This document shows positions 33,792 through 42,980 of a stretch of DNA of 64,000 bases, piece after piece. Each line of letters opens with the position of its first letter. Within the stretch, counting starts at the first letter, position 1. The position numbers and the translations under genes are program-made. The stretch is taken from NCBI RefSeq assembly GCF_000720485.1, contig NZ_JOAX01000026.1, positions 124,001-188,000 on the forward strand, given 5' to 3'. The notes under the pieces are model-generated. The model saw only the letters and a program-made list of their open reading frames with translations, had not been told where the DNA came from and made no database searches. This DNA is from Streptomyces ochraceiscleroticus. Lineage in GTDB: Bacteria > Actinomycetota > Actinomycetes > Streptomycetales > Streptomycetaceae.

Positions 33792-34052
33792 GGCGACATG
33801 ATCCCGCACTTCGGGCCGGCGCGGGGCGCCAATGGCCGCACCGGTATGCACGCACTCCGGCCGGACGGGACGCAGTACGACCCACCCGGCATCCGGGCCC
33901 TCTCTCACATCACGGTGCGTTCCGCCCGATAAACCGTACGTGTTGTGACAAAGCTATTACACGCACCAGGGCCGCTCGACCCTACGGACTACCCCTGCAC
34001 CGCCCTTACCATTTCAGCTTGGTCCCTGTCCGTCTCCAGGAACGCGAGATCC

Positions 34053-35390
34053 ATGACCGACGACGTTTTGCTTGTCCACGGCGGCACACCGCTGGAGGGC
34101 GAGATCAAGGTCCGCGGCGCGAAGAACCTCGTGCCCAAGGCCATGGTCGCCGCGCTGCTCGGCAGTGAGCCGAGCCGGCTGCGCAATGTGCCCGACATCC
34201 GCGACGTGCGCGTCGTGCGCGGGCTGCTGCAGCTGCACGGCGTGACCGTACGCCCGGGCGATGAGTCCGGGGAACTGATCCTCGACCCGTCGCACGTGGA
34301 GAGCGCCAACGTCGCGGACATCGACGCGCACGCGGGGTCCTCGCGGATCCCGATCCTCTTCTGCGGCCCGCTGCTGCACCGCCTCGGTCACGCCTTCATC
34401 CCGGGCCTGGGCGGCTGCGACATCGGCGGCCGGCCGGTCGACTTCCACTTCGACGTGCTGCGCCAGTTCGGCGCGGTCATCGAGAAGCGGGCCGACGGCC
34501 AGTACCTGGAGGCCCCGCAGCGACTGCGCGGCACCAAGATCCGGCTGCCGTACCCGTCCGTCGGCTCGACCGAGCAGGTGCTGCTGACCGCCGTCCTGGC
34601 GGAGGGCGTCACCGAGCTGTCGAACGCCGCCGTGGAGCCCGAGATCGAGGACCTCATCTGCGTGCTGCAGAAGATGGGCGCGATCATCTCCATGGACACC
34701 GACCGGACCATCCGGATCACCGGTGTCGACAAGCTCGGCGGCTACAACCACCGCGCGCTCCCGGACCGCCTGGAGGCGGCCTCCTGGGCGTCCGCGGCGC
34801 TGGCCACCGAGGGCAGCGTGTACGTACGCGGCGCCTCGCAGCGCGAGATGATGACCTTCCTGAACACCTACCGCCGGGTCGGTGGCGCGTTCGAGGTCGA
34901 CGACGACGGCATCCGCTTCTGGCACCCGGGCGGCCCGCTGAACGCCATCGCCCTGGAGACCGACGTGCACCCCGGTTTCCAGACCGACTGGCAGCAGCCC
35001 CTGGTGGTCGCGCTGACCCAGGCGTCCGGCCTGTCGATCGTCCACGAGACGGTCTACGAGTCGCGCCTCGGCTTCACCTCCGCGCTGAACCAGATGGGCG
35101 CGCACATCCAGCTCTACCGTGAGTGCCTGGGCGGCTCGGCCTGCCGTTTCGGCCAGCGCAACTTCCTGCACTCGGCGGTCGTCAGCGGCCCCACCAGGCT
35201 GCAGGGCGCCGACCTGGTCATCCCCGACCTGCGCGGCGGCTTCTCGTACCTGATCGCGGCGCTGGCGGCGCAGGGCACCTCCCGCGTCCACGGCATCGAC
35301 CTGATCAACCGCGGCTACGAGAACTTCATGGACAAGCTCGTGGAGCTCGGCGCAAAGGTCGAACTGCCGAACGGCGCACTCAAGAGCTGA
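34053..35390 (+). CDS. murA: UDP-N-acetylglucosamine 1-carboxyvinyltransferase
   Basis: First committed step of peptidoglycan synthesis: transfers enolpyruvate from PEP to UDP-GlcNAc. 445 residues, EPSP synthase-like fold. Landmarks: VHGGTPLEGEIKVRGAKNLV with the catalytic Lys, and GLGGCDIGGRPVDFHFDVL, where Cys122 aligns with the fosfomycin-targeted Cys115 of E. coli. Near the C-terminus VIPDLRGGFSYLIAALAAQG and DRGYE-type text (NRGYENFMDKLVELGA) are intact. Mycobacterial MurA has Asp at the Cys position, so this enzyme should remain fosfomycin-alkylable. ATG at 34053 with AGGA and GAG upstream. A perfect 18-bp terminator follows. Confidence 0.96.
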   Translation: MTDDVLLVHGGTPLEGEIKVRGAKNLVPKAMVAALLGSEPSRLRNVPDIRDVRVVRGLLQLHGVTVRPGDESGELILDPSHVESANVADIDAHAGSSRIPILFCGPLLHRLGHAFIPGLGGCDIGGRPVDFHFDVLRQFGAVIEKRADGQYLEAPQRLRGTKIRLPYPSVGSTEQVLLTAVLAEGVTELSNAAVEPEIEDLICVLQKMGAIISMDTDRTIRITGVDKLGGYNHRALPDRLEAASWASAALATEGSVYVRGASQREMMTFLNTYRRVGGAFEVDDDGIRFWHPGGPLNAIALETDVHPGFQTDWQQPLVVALTQASGLSIVHETVYESRLGFTSALNQMGAHIQLYRECLGGSACRFGQRNFLHSAVVSGPTRLQGADLVIPDLRGGFSYLIAALAAQGTSRVHGIDLINRGYENFMDKLVELGAKVELPNGALKS

Positions 35391-35450
35391 CGCTGAACGG
35401 CTGACCGTGTGGGGCCGGTGAGCGGCTCAGCAACGGCTGAAGCGCCTGAT

Positions 35451-35492
35451 GCCGAAGGGCGGGCACCCTGGCCGGGGTGCCCGCCCTTCGGC
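35451..35492 (+). terminator. Terminator of murA
   Basis: An 18-bp perfect stem, GCCGAAGGGCGGGCACCC (35451-35468) with 35475-35492, loop TGGCCG. It lies 60 bases after the murA stop. Confidence 0.9.
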
Positions 35493-35573
35493 GTTCTCAG
35501 GGCCGTACACGGGCCCTGCCGCGGTACGTACCAGCGCTCGGCACACCTCGCGACGGCCCGTACACATGCGAAA

Positions 35574-35600
35574 GGCAGCCATCCGGCCGGGATGGCTGCC
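35574..35600 (-). terminator. Terminator of the HU gene
   Basis: GGCAGCCATCC (35574-35584) pairs perfectly with 35590-35600, loop GGCCG. It sits 50 bases beyond the minus-strand stop of hup and 80 bases past the murA hairpin, so each convergent gene has its own terminator. Confidence 0.82.
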
Positions 35601-35650
35601 TCTCCTGGGATGCGGCCCGTGCTCCGTCGTCCCGGGAGCACGGTGCCGGA

Positions 35651-35932
35651 TCACTTGCCCTTGGCGGCTTCCTTGAGCTTGGAGCCCGCGGAGACCTTCA
35701 CGCTGTAGCCGGCCGGGATCTGGATGGGGTCGCCGGTCTGCGGGTTGCGCGCGGTGCGAGCGGCACGGTGGGTGCGCTCGAAGGTGAGGAAGCCGGGGAT
35801 GGTGACCTTCTCGTCGCCCTTGGCAACGATCTCACCGACGGTCTCGGCGAGCGCGGCCAGAACGGCGTCGGCGTCCTTGCGGGTCACCTCGGCACGGTCG
35901 GCCAGAGCGGCCACCAGCTCACTGCGGTTCAT
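35651..35932 (-). CDS. hup: Nucleoid-associated DNA-binding protein HU
   Basis: 93 residues, the short bacterial HU form (vegetative HupA type; the longer HupS type has a Lys-rich tail and is absent here). MNRSELVAALADRAEVTRKD forms the dimerisation helices; GFLTFERTHRAARTARNPQTG is the beta-arm with Arg/Pro residues that intercalate in the DNA minor groove; KVSAGSKLKEAAKGK closes the protein. Compacts DNA and assists replication and transcription. ATG at 35932. The 339-base region upstream is non-coding and must hold its promoter. Confidence 0.96.
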   Translation of the reverse strand: MNRSELVAALADRAEVTRKDADAVLAALAETVGEIVAKGDEKVTIPGFLTFERTHRAARTARNPQTGDPIQIPAGYSVKVSAGSKLKEAAKGK

Positions 35933-36271
35933 GTATTACTCCCGTGTTCTTCTTGCCAATGGGCGTGCCACGCGGCGGAGCCGCATCAGGCACAGCGAAG
36001 CCGATGCTGCCAGGGCCCTCGGACAGTCCCCGGACCCGGGTCTGTGGTTCAGACCCTCGCGCCCGGTAACGCATCCTGCCCCCACCTGCGGCGGTAAAGC
36101 CAATCCGGCGCCCTGGAGGGTCACACGAAGAGCGCCATCGCTCCGAAAAGGTGACGCTACGGTGACGCTCCGCACCATGCTCGGGCCCGACTCACCGAGT
36201 GGCGGCCAGCAATGCGCTGACCGCCACCCTATGGGGGCCCTGAGGGCCCGGTGTCATGCGACGCGCCGTAC
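35933..36271. promoter_or_regulatory. Upstream region of hup; contains a 9-bp direct repeat
   Basis: 339 bases without a gene, between the hup start and the malic enzyme stop. GGTGACGCT occurs at 36150 and again 11 bases later (36161). The segment 36215-36265 near the malic enzyme end contains GGCCCTGAGGGCC-like symmetry that could terminate that gene. No promoter elements were assigned. Confidence 0.4.
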
Positions 36272-37705
36272 TCAGGCCGTCGTGCCGCCCGTCACAGCCG
36301 TACCGGCCGCGTTCGCGGCGTCCCGGACGGCTCCGGCGACGGCGCCGGCGACCTTGTCGTTGAAAACGCTGGGGATGATGTAGTTCGCGTTCAGCTCGTC
36401 CTCCAGGACGACGTCCGCGAGCGCGCCGGCCGCGGCCAGCATCATCTCCTCGTTGACCGTACGCGACTGCGCGTCCAGCAGGCCGCGGAAGACACCCGGG
36501 AAGACCAGCACGTTGTTGATCTGGTTCGGGAAGTCCGAGCGGCCCGTGGCCACGACGGCGGCGGTCTGCCGGGCCTCACCCGGGTCGACCTCCGGGTCGG
36601 GGTTGGCGAGTGCGAAGACGATCGCGCCGTCGGCCATCCGGGAGACGTCGTCGGCGTCCAGGACGTTCGGCGCCGAGACGCCGACGAAGACGTCCGCGCC
36701 GACCACGGCCTGCTTGAGGGTGCCGGTGATGCCCTCGGGGTTGGTGTTGTCCGCGATCCAGCGCAGCGGCGAGTCCGGGTCGGCGTCGACCAGGTCCTCG
36801 CGGTCCGCGTGCACGACACCGTGGATGTCGGCGACGACGGCGTGCTTGACGCCGGCCGCGAGCAGCAGCTTGAGGATGGCCGTACCGGCGGCGCCCGCGC
36901 CGGACATCACGACGCGCACGTCGCCGATGTTCTTGCCGACCACGCGCAGCGCGTTGGTCAGGGCCGCGAGCACCACGATGGCGGTGCCGTGCTGGTCGTC
37001 GTGGAAGACCGGGATGTCCAGGGCCTCGCGCAGCCGCGCCTCGATCTCGAAGCAGCGGGGCGCGGAGATGTCCTCCAGGTTGATGCCCGCGAAGCCGGGG
37101 GCGATGGCCTTGACGATCTCCACGATCGCGTCGGAGTCCTGGGTGTCCAGGCAGATCGGCCAGGCGTCGATGCCGGCGAAGCGCTTGAACAGGGCCGCCT
37201 TGCCCTCCATGACGGGCAGCGCGGCCTTGGGGCCGATGTTGCCGAGGCCGAGGACGGCGGAGCCGTCGGTGACCACCGCGACGCTGTTGCGCTTGATGGT
37301 CAGGCGGCGGGCGTCCTCGGGGTTGTCGGCGATGGCCTGGCAGACGCGGGCGACGCCGGGCGTGTAGACCATCGAGAGGTCGTCACGGTTGCGGATGGGA
37401 TGCTTCGACGACATTTCGATCTTGCCGCCGAGGTGCATCAGGAACGTACGGTCGGAGACCTTGCCGAGCGACACGCCCTCGATCTCGCGCAGCTTCTGGA
37501 CGATTTCGTCCGCGTGCGCGGTGGACGTCGCGGCGATGGTGACGTCGATCCGGAGTTTCTCGTGGCCGGAAGCGGTCACGTCGAGGCCGGTGACCGACCC
37601 GCCGGAGGACTCCACGGCCGTGGTGAGCTGGCTGACGGCGGTGCCGCTCGCGGGAACTTCCAGTCGCACCGTCATCGAATACGAGACGCTAGGCGCCGTT
37701 GCCAT
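36272..37705 (-). CDS. NAD-type malic enzyme with N-terminal ACT domain
   Basis: Oxidative decarboxylation of malate to pyruvate. 477 residues. An ACT-like regulatory domain (about residues 8-85: YSMTVRLEVPASGTAVSQLT) precedes the catalytic part. The catalytic Tyr/Lys regions are MVYTPGVARVCQAIADNPED and GLGNIGPKAALPVMEGKAAL; metal site NLEDISAPRCFEIE; the nucleotide fold VVMSGAGAAGTAILKLLLAA; and FALANPDPEVDP. The ACT domain suggests allosteric control by an amino acid or related ligand. ATG at 37705. In Streptomyces malic enzymes supply pyruvate and reducing power for storage lipid and antibiotic synthesis; the cofactor is inferred from family only. Confidence 0.93.
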   Translation of the reverse strand: MATAPSVSYSMTVRLEVPASGTAVSQLTTAVESSGGSVTGLDVTASGHEKLRIDVTIAATSTAHADEIVQKLREIEGVSLGKVSDRTFLMHLGGKIEMSSKHPIRNRDDLSMVYTPGVARVCQAIADNPEDARRLTIKRNSVAVVTDGSAVLGLGNIGPKAALPVMEGKAALFKRFAGIDAWPICLDTQDSDAIVEIVKAIAPGFAGINLEDISAPRCFEIEARLREALDIPVFHDDQHGTAIVVLAALTNALRVVGKNIGDVRVVMSGAGAAGTAILKLLLAAGVKHAVVADIHGVVHADREDLVDADPDSPLRWIADNTNPEGITGTLKQAVVGADVFVGVSAPNVLDADDVSRMADGAIVFALANPDPEVDPGEARQTAAVVATGRSDFPNQINNVLVFPGVFRGLLDAQSRTVNEEMMLAAAGALADVVLEDELNANYIIPSVFNDKVAGAVAGAVRDAANAAGTAVTGGTTA

Positions 37706-37973
37706 GGCCGACTTCCTCTGCTTTCCCTTGTGTCCCTATGCGCTGTCCCAGGAGCTCGGATGTCCTGCGCATCGTTCGATCGTCCCACCTACCGGCCGGT
37801 ACACGGTAACCAGCCACAAGTTTCGGAAAGACATTTCCACAATACGAGAGTTAGTCAGCTCGGCGGAACCCCCCACTCCTTCGCTTGAAAAAGGGCCTGA
37901 ATAGGGAGGAAATCTGGCGTACCGCCCTTAGTATCTGGCCCGCAGCACCCCAAGACACGCAAGGACGGGCGAT

Positions 37974-38180
37974 ATGGCTCAGGGCACCGTGAAGTGGTTC
38001 AACTCCGAGAAGGGTTACGGATTCATCGCGCAGGAGGACGGAGGACCGGACGTCTTCGTCCACTACAGCTCGATCAGTGGCGACGGCTTCCGCAATCTGG
38101 AGGACACCCAGCGGGTGGAGTTCGAGATCGCCCAGGGCCGCAAGGGACCGCAGGCGGAACAGGTCCGCGTCATCGGCTGA
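37974..38180 (+). CDS. Cold-shock domain protein (CspA family)
   Basis: 68 residues, a five-stranded OB fold that binds single-stranded RNA or [21 protein letters not shown] includes RNP1 (Lys13-Ile18), and DVFVHYSS contains RNP2. Acts as an RNA chaperone. The AAGGACGGGCG site lies just before the ATG at 37974. The 268-base region upstream (divergent from malic enzyme) is relatively AT-rich at 37815-37895, as expected of a csp promoter and long leader, though I could not place -10/-35 boxes. A 17-bp terminator follows. Confidence 0.96.
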   Translation: MAQGTVKWFNSEKGYGFIAQEDGGPDVFVHYSSISGDGFRNLEDTQRVEFEIAQGRKGPQAEQVRVIG

Positions 38181-38198
38181 GACACGGCCCCTGAACGA

Positions 38199-38236
38199 GC
38201 GGAAGGCGCCACGGGAGATCCCGTGGCGCCTTCCGC
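38199..38236 (+). terminator. Terminator of the cold-shock gene
   Basis: A 17-bp perfect stem (38199-38215 with 38220-38236, core GGAAGGCGCCACGGG) and loop AGAT, 19 bases after the stop. Confidence 0.9.
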
Positions 38237-38407
38237 TGAAGAGTGAGGTGGCACCGACCCGCCATGCTCGCCTCGCGGCAAGTGGTCGCTCGAAGCGACT
38301 ATGGTTGGGCCCGGGGGCTTGGATCGGGCCGGTGCCACATACAGGCTAACAAACCTTCCCCATATGCGATTCCCGTCGCGCGAGATGTCTTCCGCCGCCC
38401 GGAACGC

Positions 38408-40873
38408 TCAGTCCCGCAGCAGGTCCGGCACCCCGTCCGCGTCCGGCTCGTCGCGGGCGCCGGAGACCACCGTCAGCCGCTGCGTGGCCCGGGTCAGCGC
38501 CACGTACAGCACACGCAGCCCGGCCGGCGACTCGTCCGCGATCTCGGCGGGCGAGACCACCAGCGTCGCGTCGTACTCCAGCCCCTTGGCCTCCAGCGAG
38601 CCCAGCGCGACCACCCGGTCGCCCAGGTCCGCGAGCCAGCCGCGGGCCTCCTCGCGCCGGTCCATCGCGACGACGACGCCGACCGTGCCGTCCACCTCGT
38701 CCAGCAGCCGGCGCGCCTCCTCCCGTACGGAATCCCCCAGCCGGTCCCCCGCCACGGCGAACCGCGGCCGCAGGCCCGTGGAGCGCACCGCCTCCGGCGC
38801 GACCATGCCCGGCATGGCCAGCGCCAGCACCCGGGCCGCCAGCTCGGCGACCTCGGCGGGGTTGCGGTAGTTCACGGTGAGGGTGAAGCGGCGGCGCGGG
38901 CGGGTGCCCAGCGCCTCGTCCCGTGCCTCGCCGGCCTCGTCCGGGTCCGACCAGGAGGACTGTGCCGGGTCGCCCACCACGGTCCAGGTCGCGTGCCGGC
39001 CGCGGCGGCCGACCATCCGCCACTGCATCGGCGTGAGGTCCTGCGCCTCGTCGACGATGACGTGCGCGTAGTCCGTACGCTCCTCCGCGAGCCGCTCGCG
39101 GCGGCTGCGCCCCGAGGAATTACGGTCCGCAAAGGTGGTCAGCTCCTCCAGGCCGGTGAGCTGGTCCAGCGGGTCGGCCTCGCGCGGCCGGGCCGGGCGT
39201 GCCGGGGCGCCGAGGATGAGCTGCAGCTCGTCCAGGAGCGCGACGTCGTGCACGGACAGCGGGCCCTGGCCCTGTGCGTCGAGGCGGCCGCCCAGCGAGC
39301 GGGCCAGCAGGCGCGCCTCGCGGTTCTGCAGCACCCGGCGCGACCAGCGGCCCAGCAGCTTCTCGTCGGTCATCGCTGCCAGCACCCGGCGCGGGGTCAG
39401 CTCCGGCCACCACGCGTCCAGGAAGTCGGCGAAGTCCTGCTCAGTGGTGATGTCCTCGTCGAAGCCGGACCGCGCCTCGGCGGCCAGCTCCGGGTCGCTG
39501 TAGCGGCGGTCCCCGCCGGTCTTCGCCCACAGCGCGTCCAGGATCAGCCGGCGGGCGCGCGGGCGCAGCAGGTTGACCGGCGCGGTGCCGCCGAGCACGG
39601 CCTGCCGGATGCGGCGCAGCTCGGCGGCGTCCAGCTCGACGCGGGCCCCGAAGGCGACCACGCGGAGGCGGTCGGTGGGTACGGCGGGGGCGGTGTCCTC
39701 CGTGTCCGCCTCGTCGTCAAAGGCCCCAAAGGCGAGCTGGCCGTCCGGCTGCCCGGCCGGAGCGGCGTCGGCGGACAGCTCCAGCGCGCCCCGGGCCGCC
39801 TTGCGCAGCACCTTCACCATTCGTGAGGAGCCCTTGATGCGGGCCACCTCGGGCGGGTCGTACGCGGTGGCCTCCGCGCCTTCCACGAGGGCGCCCAGCG
39901 CGCGGATGGCGACCTGGCCCTCCTCGCCGAGCGAGGGCAGCACGCCCTCGGTGTAGGCGACCAGCAGCGGGGTGGGCGAGACGATGAGGATGCCGCCCGC
40001 GTAGCGGCGCCGGTCCTGGTAGAGCAGGTAGGCGGCGCGGTGCAGGGCGACCGCGGTCTTGCCCGTACCGGGGCCGCCCTCGACCTCGGTGACGGAGGCG
40101 GCGGGCGCGCGGATCACCAGGTCCTGCTCGGCCTGGATGGAGGCGACGATGTCGCGCATGGAGTGGCTGCGGGCCCGGCCGAGGGCCGCCATCAGCGCGC
40201 CGTCGCCGATCGCCGGCAGCTCCTGGCCGTCCAGGGTCGCGGTGACCTCCGGGCGCATCAGGTCGTCCTCGACGCCCAGGACGCGGCGGCCCTTGGAGCG
40301 GATGACGCGGCGGCGCACGACGCGGCCCGGGGAGACGGGCGTGGCCCGGTAGAACGGCGCGGCGGCCGGTGCCCGCCAGTCGATGACCAGCGGTGTGTAG
40401 TCCGCGTCCAGCACGCCGAGGCGGCCGATGTGCAGCGTCTCGGCGATCTCCGCGCGGTTGTCGGCGCCGATCGCGCCGTCGGCGGGCTCGACGGAGGTGT
40501 ACGCGCCGTCCGGGCCCCGCTTGCCGTCCTTGCCCAGGAGCAGGTCGATGCGGCCGAAGAGGAAGTCCTCGTACTCGGAGTTGAGGCGGTGCAGATGGAC
40601 GCCGGCCTGGAAGACCTGCGCGTCCCGCTCGGCGAGCGCGCCGGGCGTGCCGACCTGGCCGCGCTTGGCGGCGTCGGCCATCAGGAACTGCGCCTCGTCG
40701 ATCTTCTCCTCGAGGCGCCGGTACACCCGGTCCAGGTGCGACTGCTCGCCCGCGATCTCGCGGTCGCGTACGGAGTCGCCGTCGCTTTCGGGTACTCCGT
40801 CGCTTTCGGGTACTACGGAATCCGGCGCGTGCGTGGAGTTCTCCGGCGCGTGCGTGGCGTTCTGCGCGGCCAC
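38408..40873 (-). CDS. HelD-family RNA polymerase-recycling ATPase (UvrD/Rep-like superfamily 1)
   Basis: 821 residues. After a disordered N-terminus with two internal near-repeats comes a coiled-coil arm (about 40-110: EQSHLDRVYRRLEEKIDEAQ). This is followed by the UvrD-like motor split by an insertion: Walker A GGPGTGKTAVALHRAAYLLY (about 265-285), motif II VDEAQDLTPMQWRMVGRRGR (about 600), GDPAQSSW, TLTVNYRNPAEVAELA and VLYVALTRATQRL. HelD proteins pull stalled RNA polymerase off DNA; the Streptomyces relatives called HelR displace rifamycins and give resistance. Which subgroup this is cannot be settled by eye. GTG at 40873 with AAGGGGG upstream. Followed downstream by the csp gene in convergent orientation. 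Confidence 0.9.
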   Translation of the reverse strand: MAAQNATHAPENSTHAPDSVVPESDGVPESDGDSVRDREIAGEQSHLDRVYRRLEEKIDEAQFLMADAAKRGQVGTPGALAERDAQVFQAGVHLHRLNSEYEDFLFGRIDLLLGKDGKRGPDGAYTSVEPADGAIGADNRAEIAETLHIGRLGVLDADYTPLVIDWRAPAAAPFYRATPVSPGRVVRRRVIRSKGRRVLGVEDDLMRPEVTATLDGQELPAIGDGALMAALGRARSHSMRDIVASIQAEQDLVIRAPAASVTEVEGGPGTGKTAVALHRAAYLLYQDRRRYAGGILIVSPTPLLVAYTEGVLPSLGEEGQVAIRALGALVEGAEATAYDPPEVARIKGSSRMVKVLRKAARGALELSADAAPAGQPDGQLAFGAFDDEADTEDTAPAVPTDRLRVVAFGARVELDAAELRRIRQAVLGGTAPVNLLRPRARRLILDALWAKTGGDRRYSDPELAAEARSGFDEDITTEQDFADFLDAWWPELTPRRVLAAMTDEKLLGRWSRRVLQNREARLLARSLGGRLDAQGQGPLSVHDVALLDELQLILGAPARPARPREADPLDQLTGLEELTTFADRNSSGRSRRERLAEERTDYAHVIVDEAQDLTPMQWRMVGRRGRHATWTVVGDPAQSSWSDPDEAGEARDEALGTRPRRRFTLTVNYRNPAEVAELAARVLALAMPGMVAPEAVRSTGLRPRFAVAGDRLGDSVREEARRLLDEVDGTVGVVVAMDRREEARGWLADLGDRVVALGSLEAKGLEYDATLVVSPAEIADESPAGLRVLYVALTRATQRLTVVSGARDEPDADGVPDLLRD

Positions 40874-40962
40874 CCAGGCCCCCTTCTGCTGTGCGTAGGG
40901 CAGCCGTCAACCGTACGCGAAGCAGGTCGCGGGCGCACCTGTGAGGCGCGCGAAGGAGCCGG

Positions 40963-41724
40963 TCACACGTCGACGGCGGCCAGCCGCTCGCCGTCCAGGG
41001 TGCGGATTTCGAAGCGGTCGATGTCGGCGCGGTGCATGGCGGCGCCGCCATTGGTGTAGAGCGGCCGGCGGCTCCACTTCGTACTGCCGCCCTTGATGCC
41101 GTACCCGCCGTACGGCACCGCCCACGTCGTGACGGTCTGCCGATCGCCGTCCTTGCCGATCGCGATGAGGGAGCAGCTCAGCGGGCCCTTGACGTTGCCG
41201 AGGCGGAGGGCGACGGAGGTGCCCCAGGGCCGGTCGGCCATCGTGACGCCCGCGGTGACCTTCGTGACCGGGTCGACCGCGGTGTGCTTGCGGCCGCCGC
41301 TGTCGTACATCTGCTCGGCCGGGCTCGCGGTCTGCCGCGGCGGCTGCGGCTCGTCCCCGGTGACGGCCAGGGTGGCGAGCGGTCCGCCGACGATCAGTGC
41401 GGCGGCGGCCGCGACGAGGGCGAGGCGCCGTCCGCGCCTGCGCCGCCGGGTCGCGGCGACCTCGCTCAGCAGGCCGCCCAGGACGCGCCGGGAGGGCGTC
41501 GGAACGAGCGTGGCGACGGTCGGCGGGGCGCCCGTACCGTCGTCGGCGAGGTCGGCCAGCATCGGGGGCAGGCCCAGCAGGCCGTCCAGCTCGGCGGCGC
41601 AGCGGTCGCAGCCCGCGAGGTGCTCCTCGAAGCGGGCGGCGTCCGCGGCGTCCAGGACGCCGAGCGCGTAGGCGCCGACGTCGGTGTGGTCCGCCGGCTC
41701 GGCGGGCGGGTGGGGCCGGTTCAC
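40963..41724 (-). CDS. rsuA: Zinc-binding transmembrane anti-sigma factor (RsuA-like)
   Basis: 253 residues, partner of the adjacent ECF sigma factor. N-terminal anti-sigma domain with the ZAS motif His35-x3-Cys39-x2-Cys42 (RFEEHLAGCDRCAAELDGLL), a single membrane helix at about 101-121 after a run of arginines, and an extracytoplasmic domain of about 130 residues with WSRRPLYTNGGAAMHRADID. The GTG at 41724 overlaps the sigma factor stop (GTGA), so translation is coupled and stoichiometric. Release of the sigma factor on an envelope signal is the expected mechanism. Symbol assigned by position and partner relative to SCO2953 (recalled). Confidence 0.85.
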   Translation of the reverse strand: MNRPHPPAEPADHTDVGAYALGVLDAADAARFEEHLAGCDRCAAELDGLLGLPPMLADLADDGTGAPPTVATLVPTPSRRVLGGLLSEVAATRRRRRGRRLALVAAAAALIVGGPLATLAVTGDEPQPPRQTASPAEQMYDSGGRKHTAVDPVTKVTAGVTMADRPWGTSVALRLGNVKGPLSCSLIAIGKDGDRQTVTTWAVPYGGYGIKGGSTKWSRRPLYTNGGAAMHRADIDRFEIRTLDGERLAAVDV

Positions 41725-42242
41725 GCCGTCACTCCTCGTTCTTCCAGCGAGAGCTTCAAGGAGCGCAGCGCGTAGAAGACCCGCGACCGTACGGTCCCGG
41801 GCGGTACCCGCAGCACCTCCGCCGCCTCGTTGACCGTACGTCCCTTGAAGTACGTCTCGATCAGGGCCTCCCGGTGCGCCGGGCTCAGGTCGGCCAGCGC
41901 CTCGGAGATCGTCATCAGGCGCAGCGCACGGTCGATCTCGTCGGCGGCGGGCAGCGTCTCCAGAGGCGCGGCGTCCACCTCCTGGGGGCGGGCCTGGCGG
42001 CTGCGGTGCCCGTCGATGACGATCCGGCGGGCCACGGTGACCAGCCAGGGACGTACGGAGCCGGTCGCGCGCTGGAGCTGGTCGGCGTTGCGCCAGGCGC
42101 GCAGCAGGGTCTCCTGCACCACGTCCTCGGCGCGGTGCCGGTCGCCGGCCACCAGCCGCAGGACGAACGCGAGGAGCGGTCCCGCGTGCTCCTCGTACAG
42201 GGCCCGCATGAGCTCTTCGTCGGGCGTCGTCCGGTCGGCCAC
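41721..42242 (-). CDS. sigU: ECF-family RNA polymerase sigma factor (SigU-like)
   Basis: 173 residues from the GTG at 42242, which has AAGGA seven bases upstream; a GTG at 42266 would add eight residues. Region 2: LMRALYEEHAGPLLAFVLRL and HRAEDVVQETLLRAWRNADQ, then RPWLVTVARRIVIDGHRSRQ. Region 4: LADLSPAHREALIETYFKGR and TVNEAAEVLRVPPGTVRSRV. In S. coelicolor SigU (SCO2954), released from RsuA, affects development and secreted protein output; the identification here is by neighbour and gene order. The region upstream (42243-42386) probably contains its own autoregulated promoter. Confidence 0.87.
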   Translation of the reverse strand: MADRTTPDEELMRALYEEHAGPLLAFVLRLVAGDRHRAEDVVQETLLRAWRNADQLQRATGSVRPWLVTVARRIVIDGHRSRQARPQEVDAAPLETLPAADEIDRALRLMTISEALADLSPAHREALIETYFKGRTVNEAAEVLRVPPGTVRSRVFYALRSLKLSLEERGVTA

Positions 42243-42386
42243 GACGGCATCCTTGCGCAACGCCACTCCCCGGTCGACAGTACGGACAGCTTTCGCTGAC
42301 GGGCTGGTCCAGGGGAGTACGGACGCGGGGACTCCGGTGTTCAGCCGGTGTCGCCATCGGTGTTCGGCCGGTGACCGCTCCGGTGT

Positions 42387-42980
42387 TCAGCCGGTGACGC
42401 GGGAGGCCGGGCCGAGGGTGGCGCGGCGGCGGTGGCGGGCCACCCGCTCGCGGTTGCCGCACACCTCGCTGGAGCACCAGCGCCGCCGGCGCCCGCGCGA
42501 GGTGTCCAGATAGATCCGCGAGCACGCCTCGCCCTCGCACTGCCGCAACTGGCCGCGGGCCACCGCGTCGGTCAGCATCCCGACGGCGTCCCGGGCGACC
42601 GCGGACATCAGCCCGGCACAGTCCGGCGGGCGCGCCGGGCGGCGCTCCAGTACGCCGTCCACGCCGCGTACGGCACGCTCGGGCGGGGGCGGGGCCTCGG
42701 CGGTGGCGTTGAGCAGCGCCAGGTCGCGGTCGGCCGCCCGGCCGCGGATCTCGTCGTGCACGATGCGCCGCAGCAGTTCGCGCAGCGCCCGGAAGCGCGC
42801 GACCCAGCTTCCGTCGACGGCGTCGAGCGCGGTGCTGCGCGCGACGACACCCGCGCCGACGAGCCAGGCCCTCAAGTGGTCGGGGCCGAGGAGCCGTTCG
42901 GCCGGCGGCTCGCCGGCCGTGGCCACCAGGTCCAGGCAGATCCGCCCGCAGTCGAACCGCAGGTCGTAAGGGGCCGCCAT
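42387..42980 (-). CDS. ABATE/CGNR zinc-finger domain protein
   Basis: 197 residues. N-terminal ABATE domain (FDCGRICLDLVATAGEPPAE, LLGPDHLRAWLVGAGV) and C-terminal CGNR zinc finger (RQCEGEACSRIYLDTSRGRR, then RRWCSSEVCGNRERVARHRR) with the four expected cysteines. It is thought to be a stress-responsive transcriptional regulator family, named from the CGNR residues. A short low-complexity run (EAPPPPERAV) separates the domains. ATG at 42980. Neighbours are the sigma pair and nnaR; no target is evident. Confidence 0.9.
   Translation of the reverse strand: MAAPYDLRFDCGRICLDLVATAGEPPAERLLGPDHLRAWLVGAGVVARSTALDAVDGSWVARFRALRELLRRIVHDEIRGRAADRDLALLNATAEAPPPPERAVRGVDGVLERRPARPPDCAGLMSAVARDAVGMLTDAVARGQLRQCEGEACSRIYLDTSRGRRRRWCSSEVCGNRERVARHRRRATLGPASRVTG

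Noticed and set aside
37880..37950. Promoter elements (TTGAAA, TAGTAT) upstream of the cold-shock gene
   Set aside because: The two boxes are about 37 bases apart, too far to form one promoter, and neither has a good partner.
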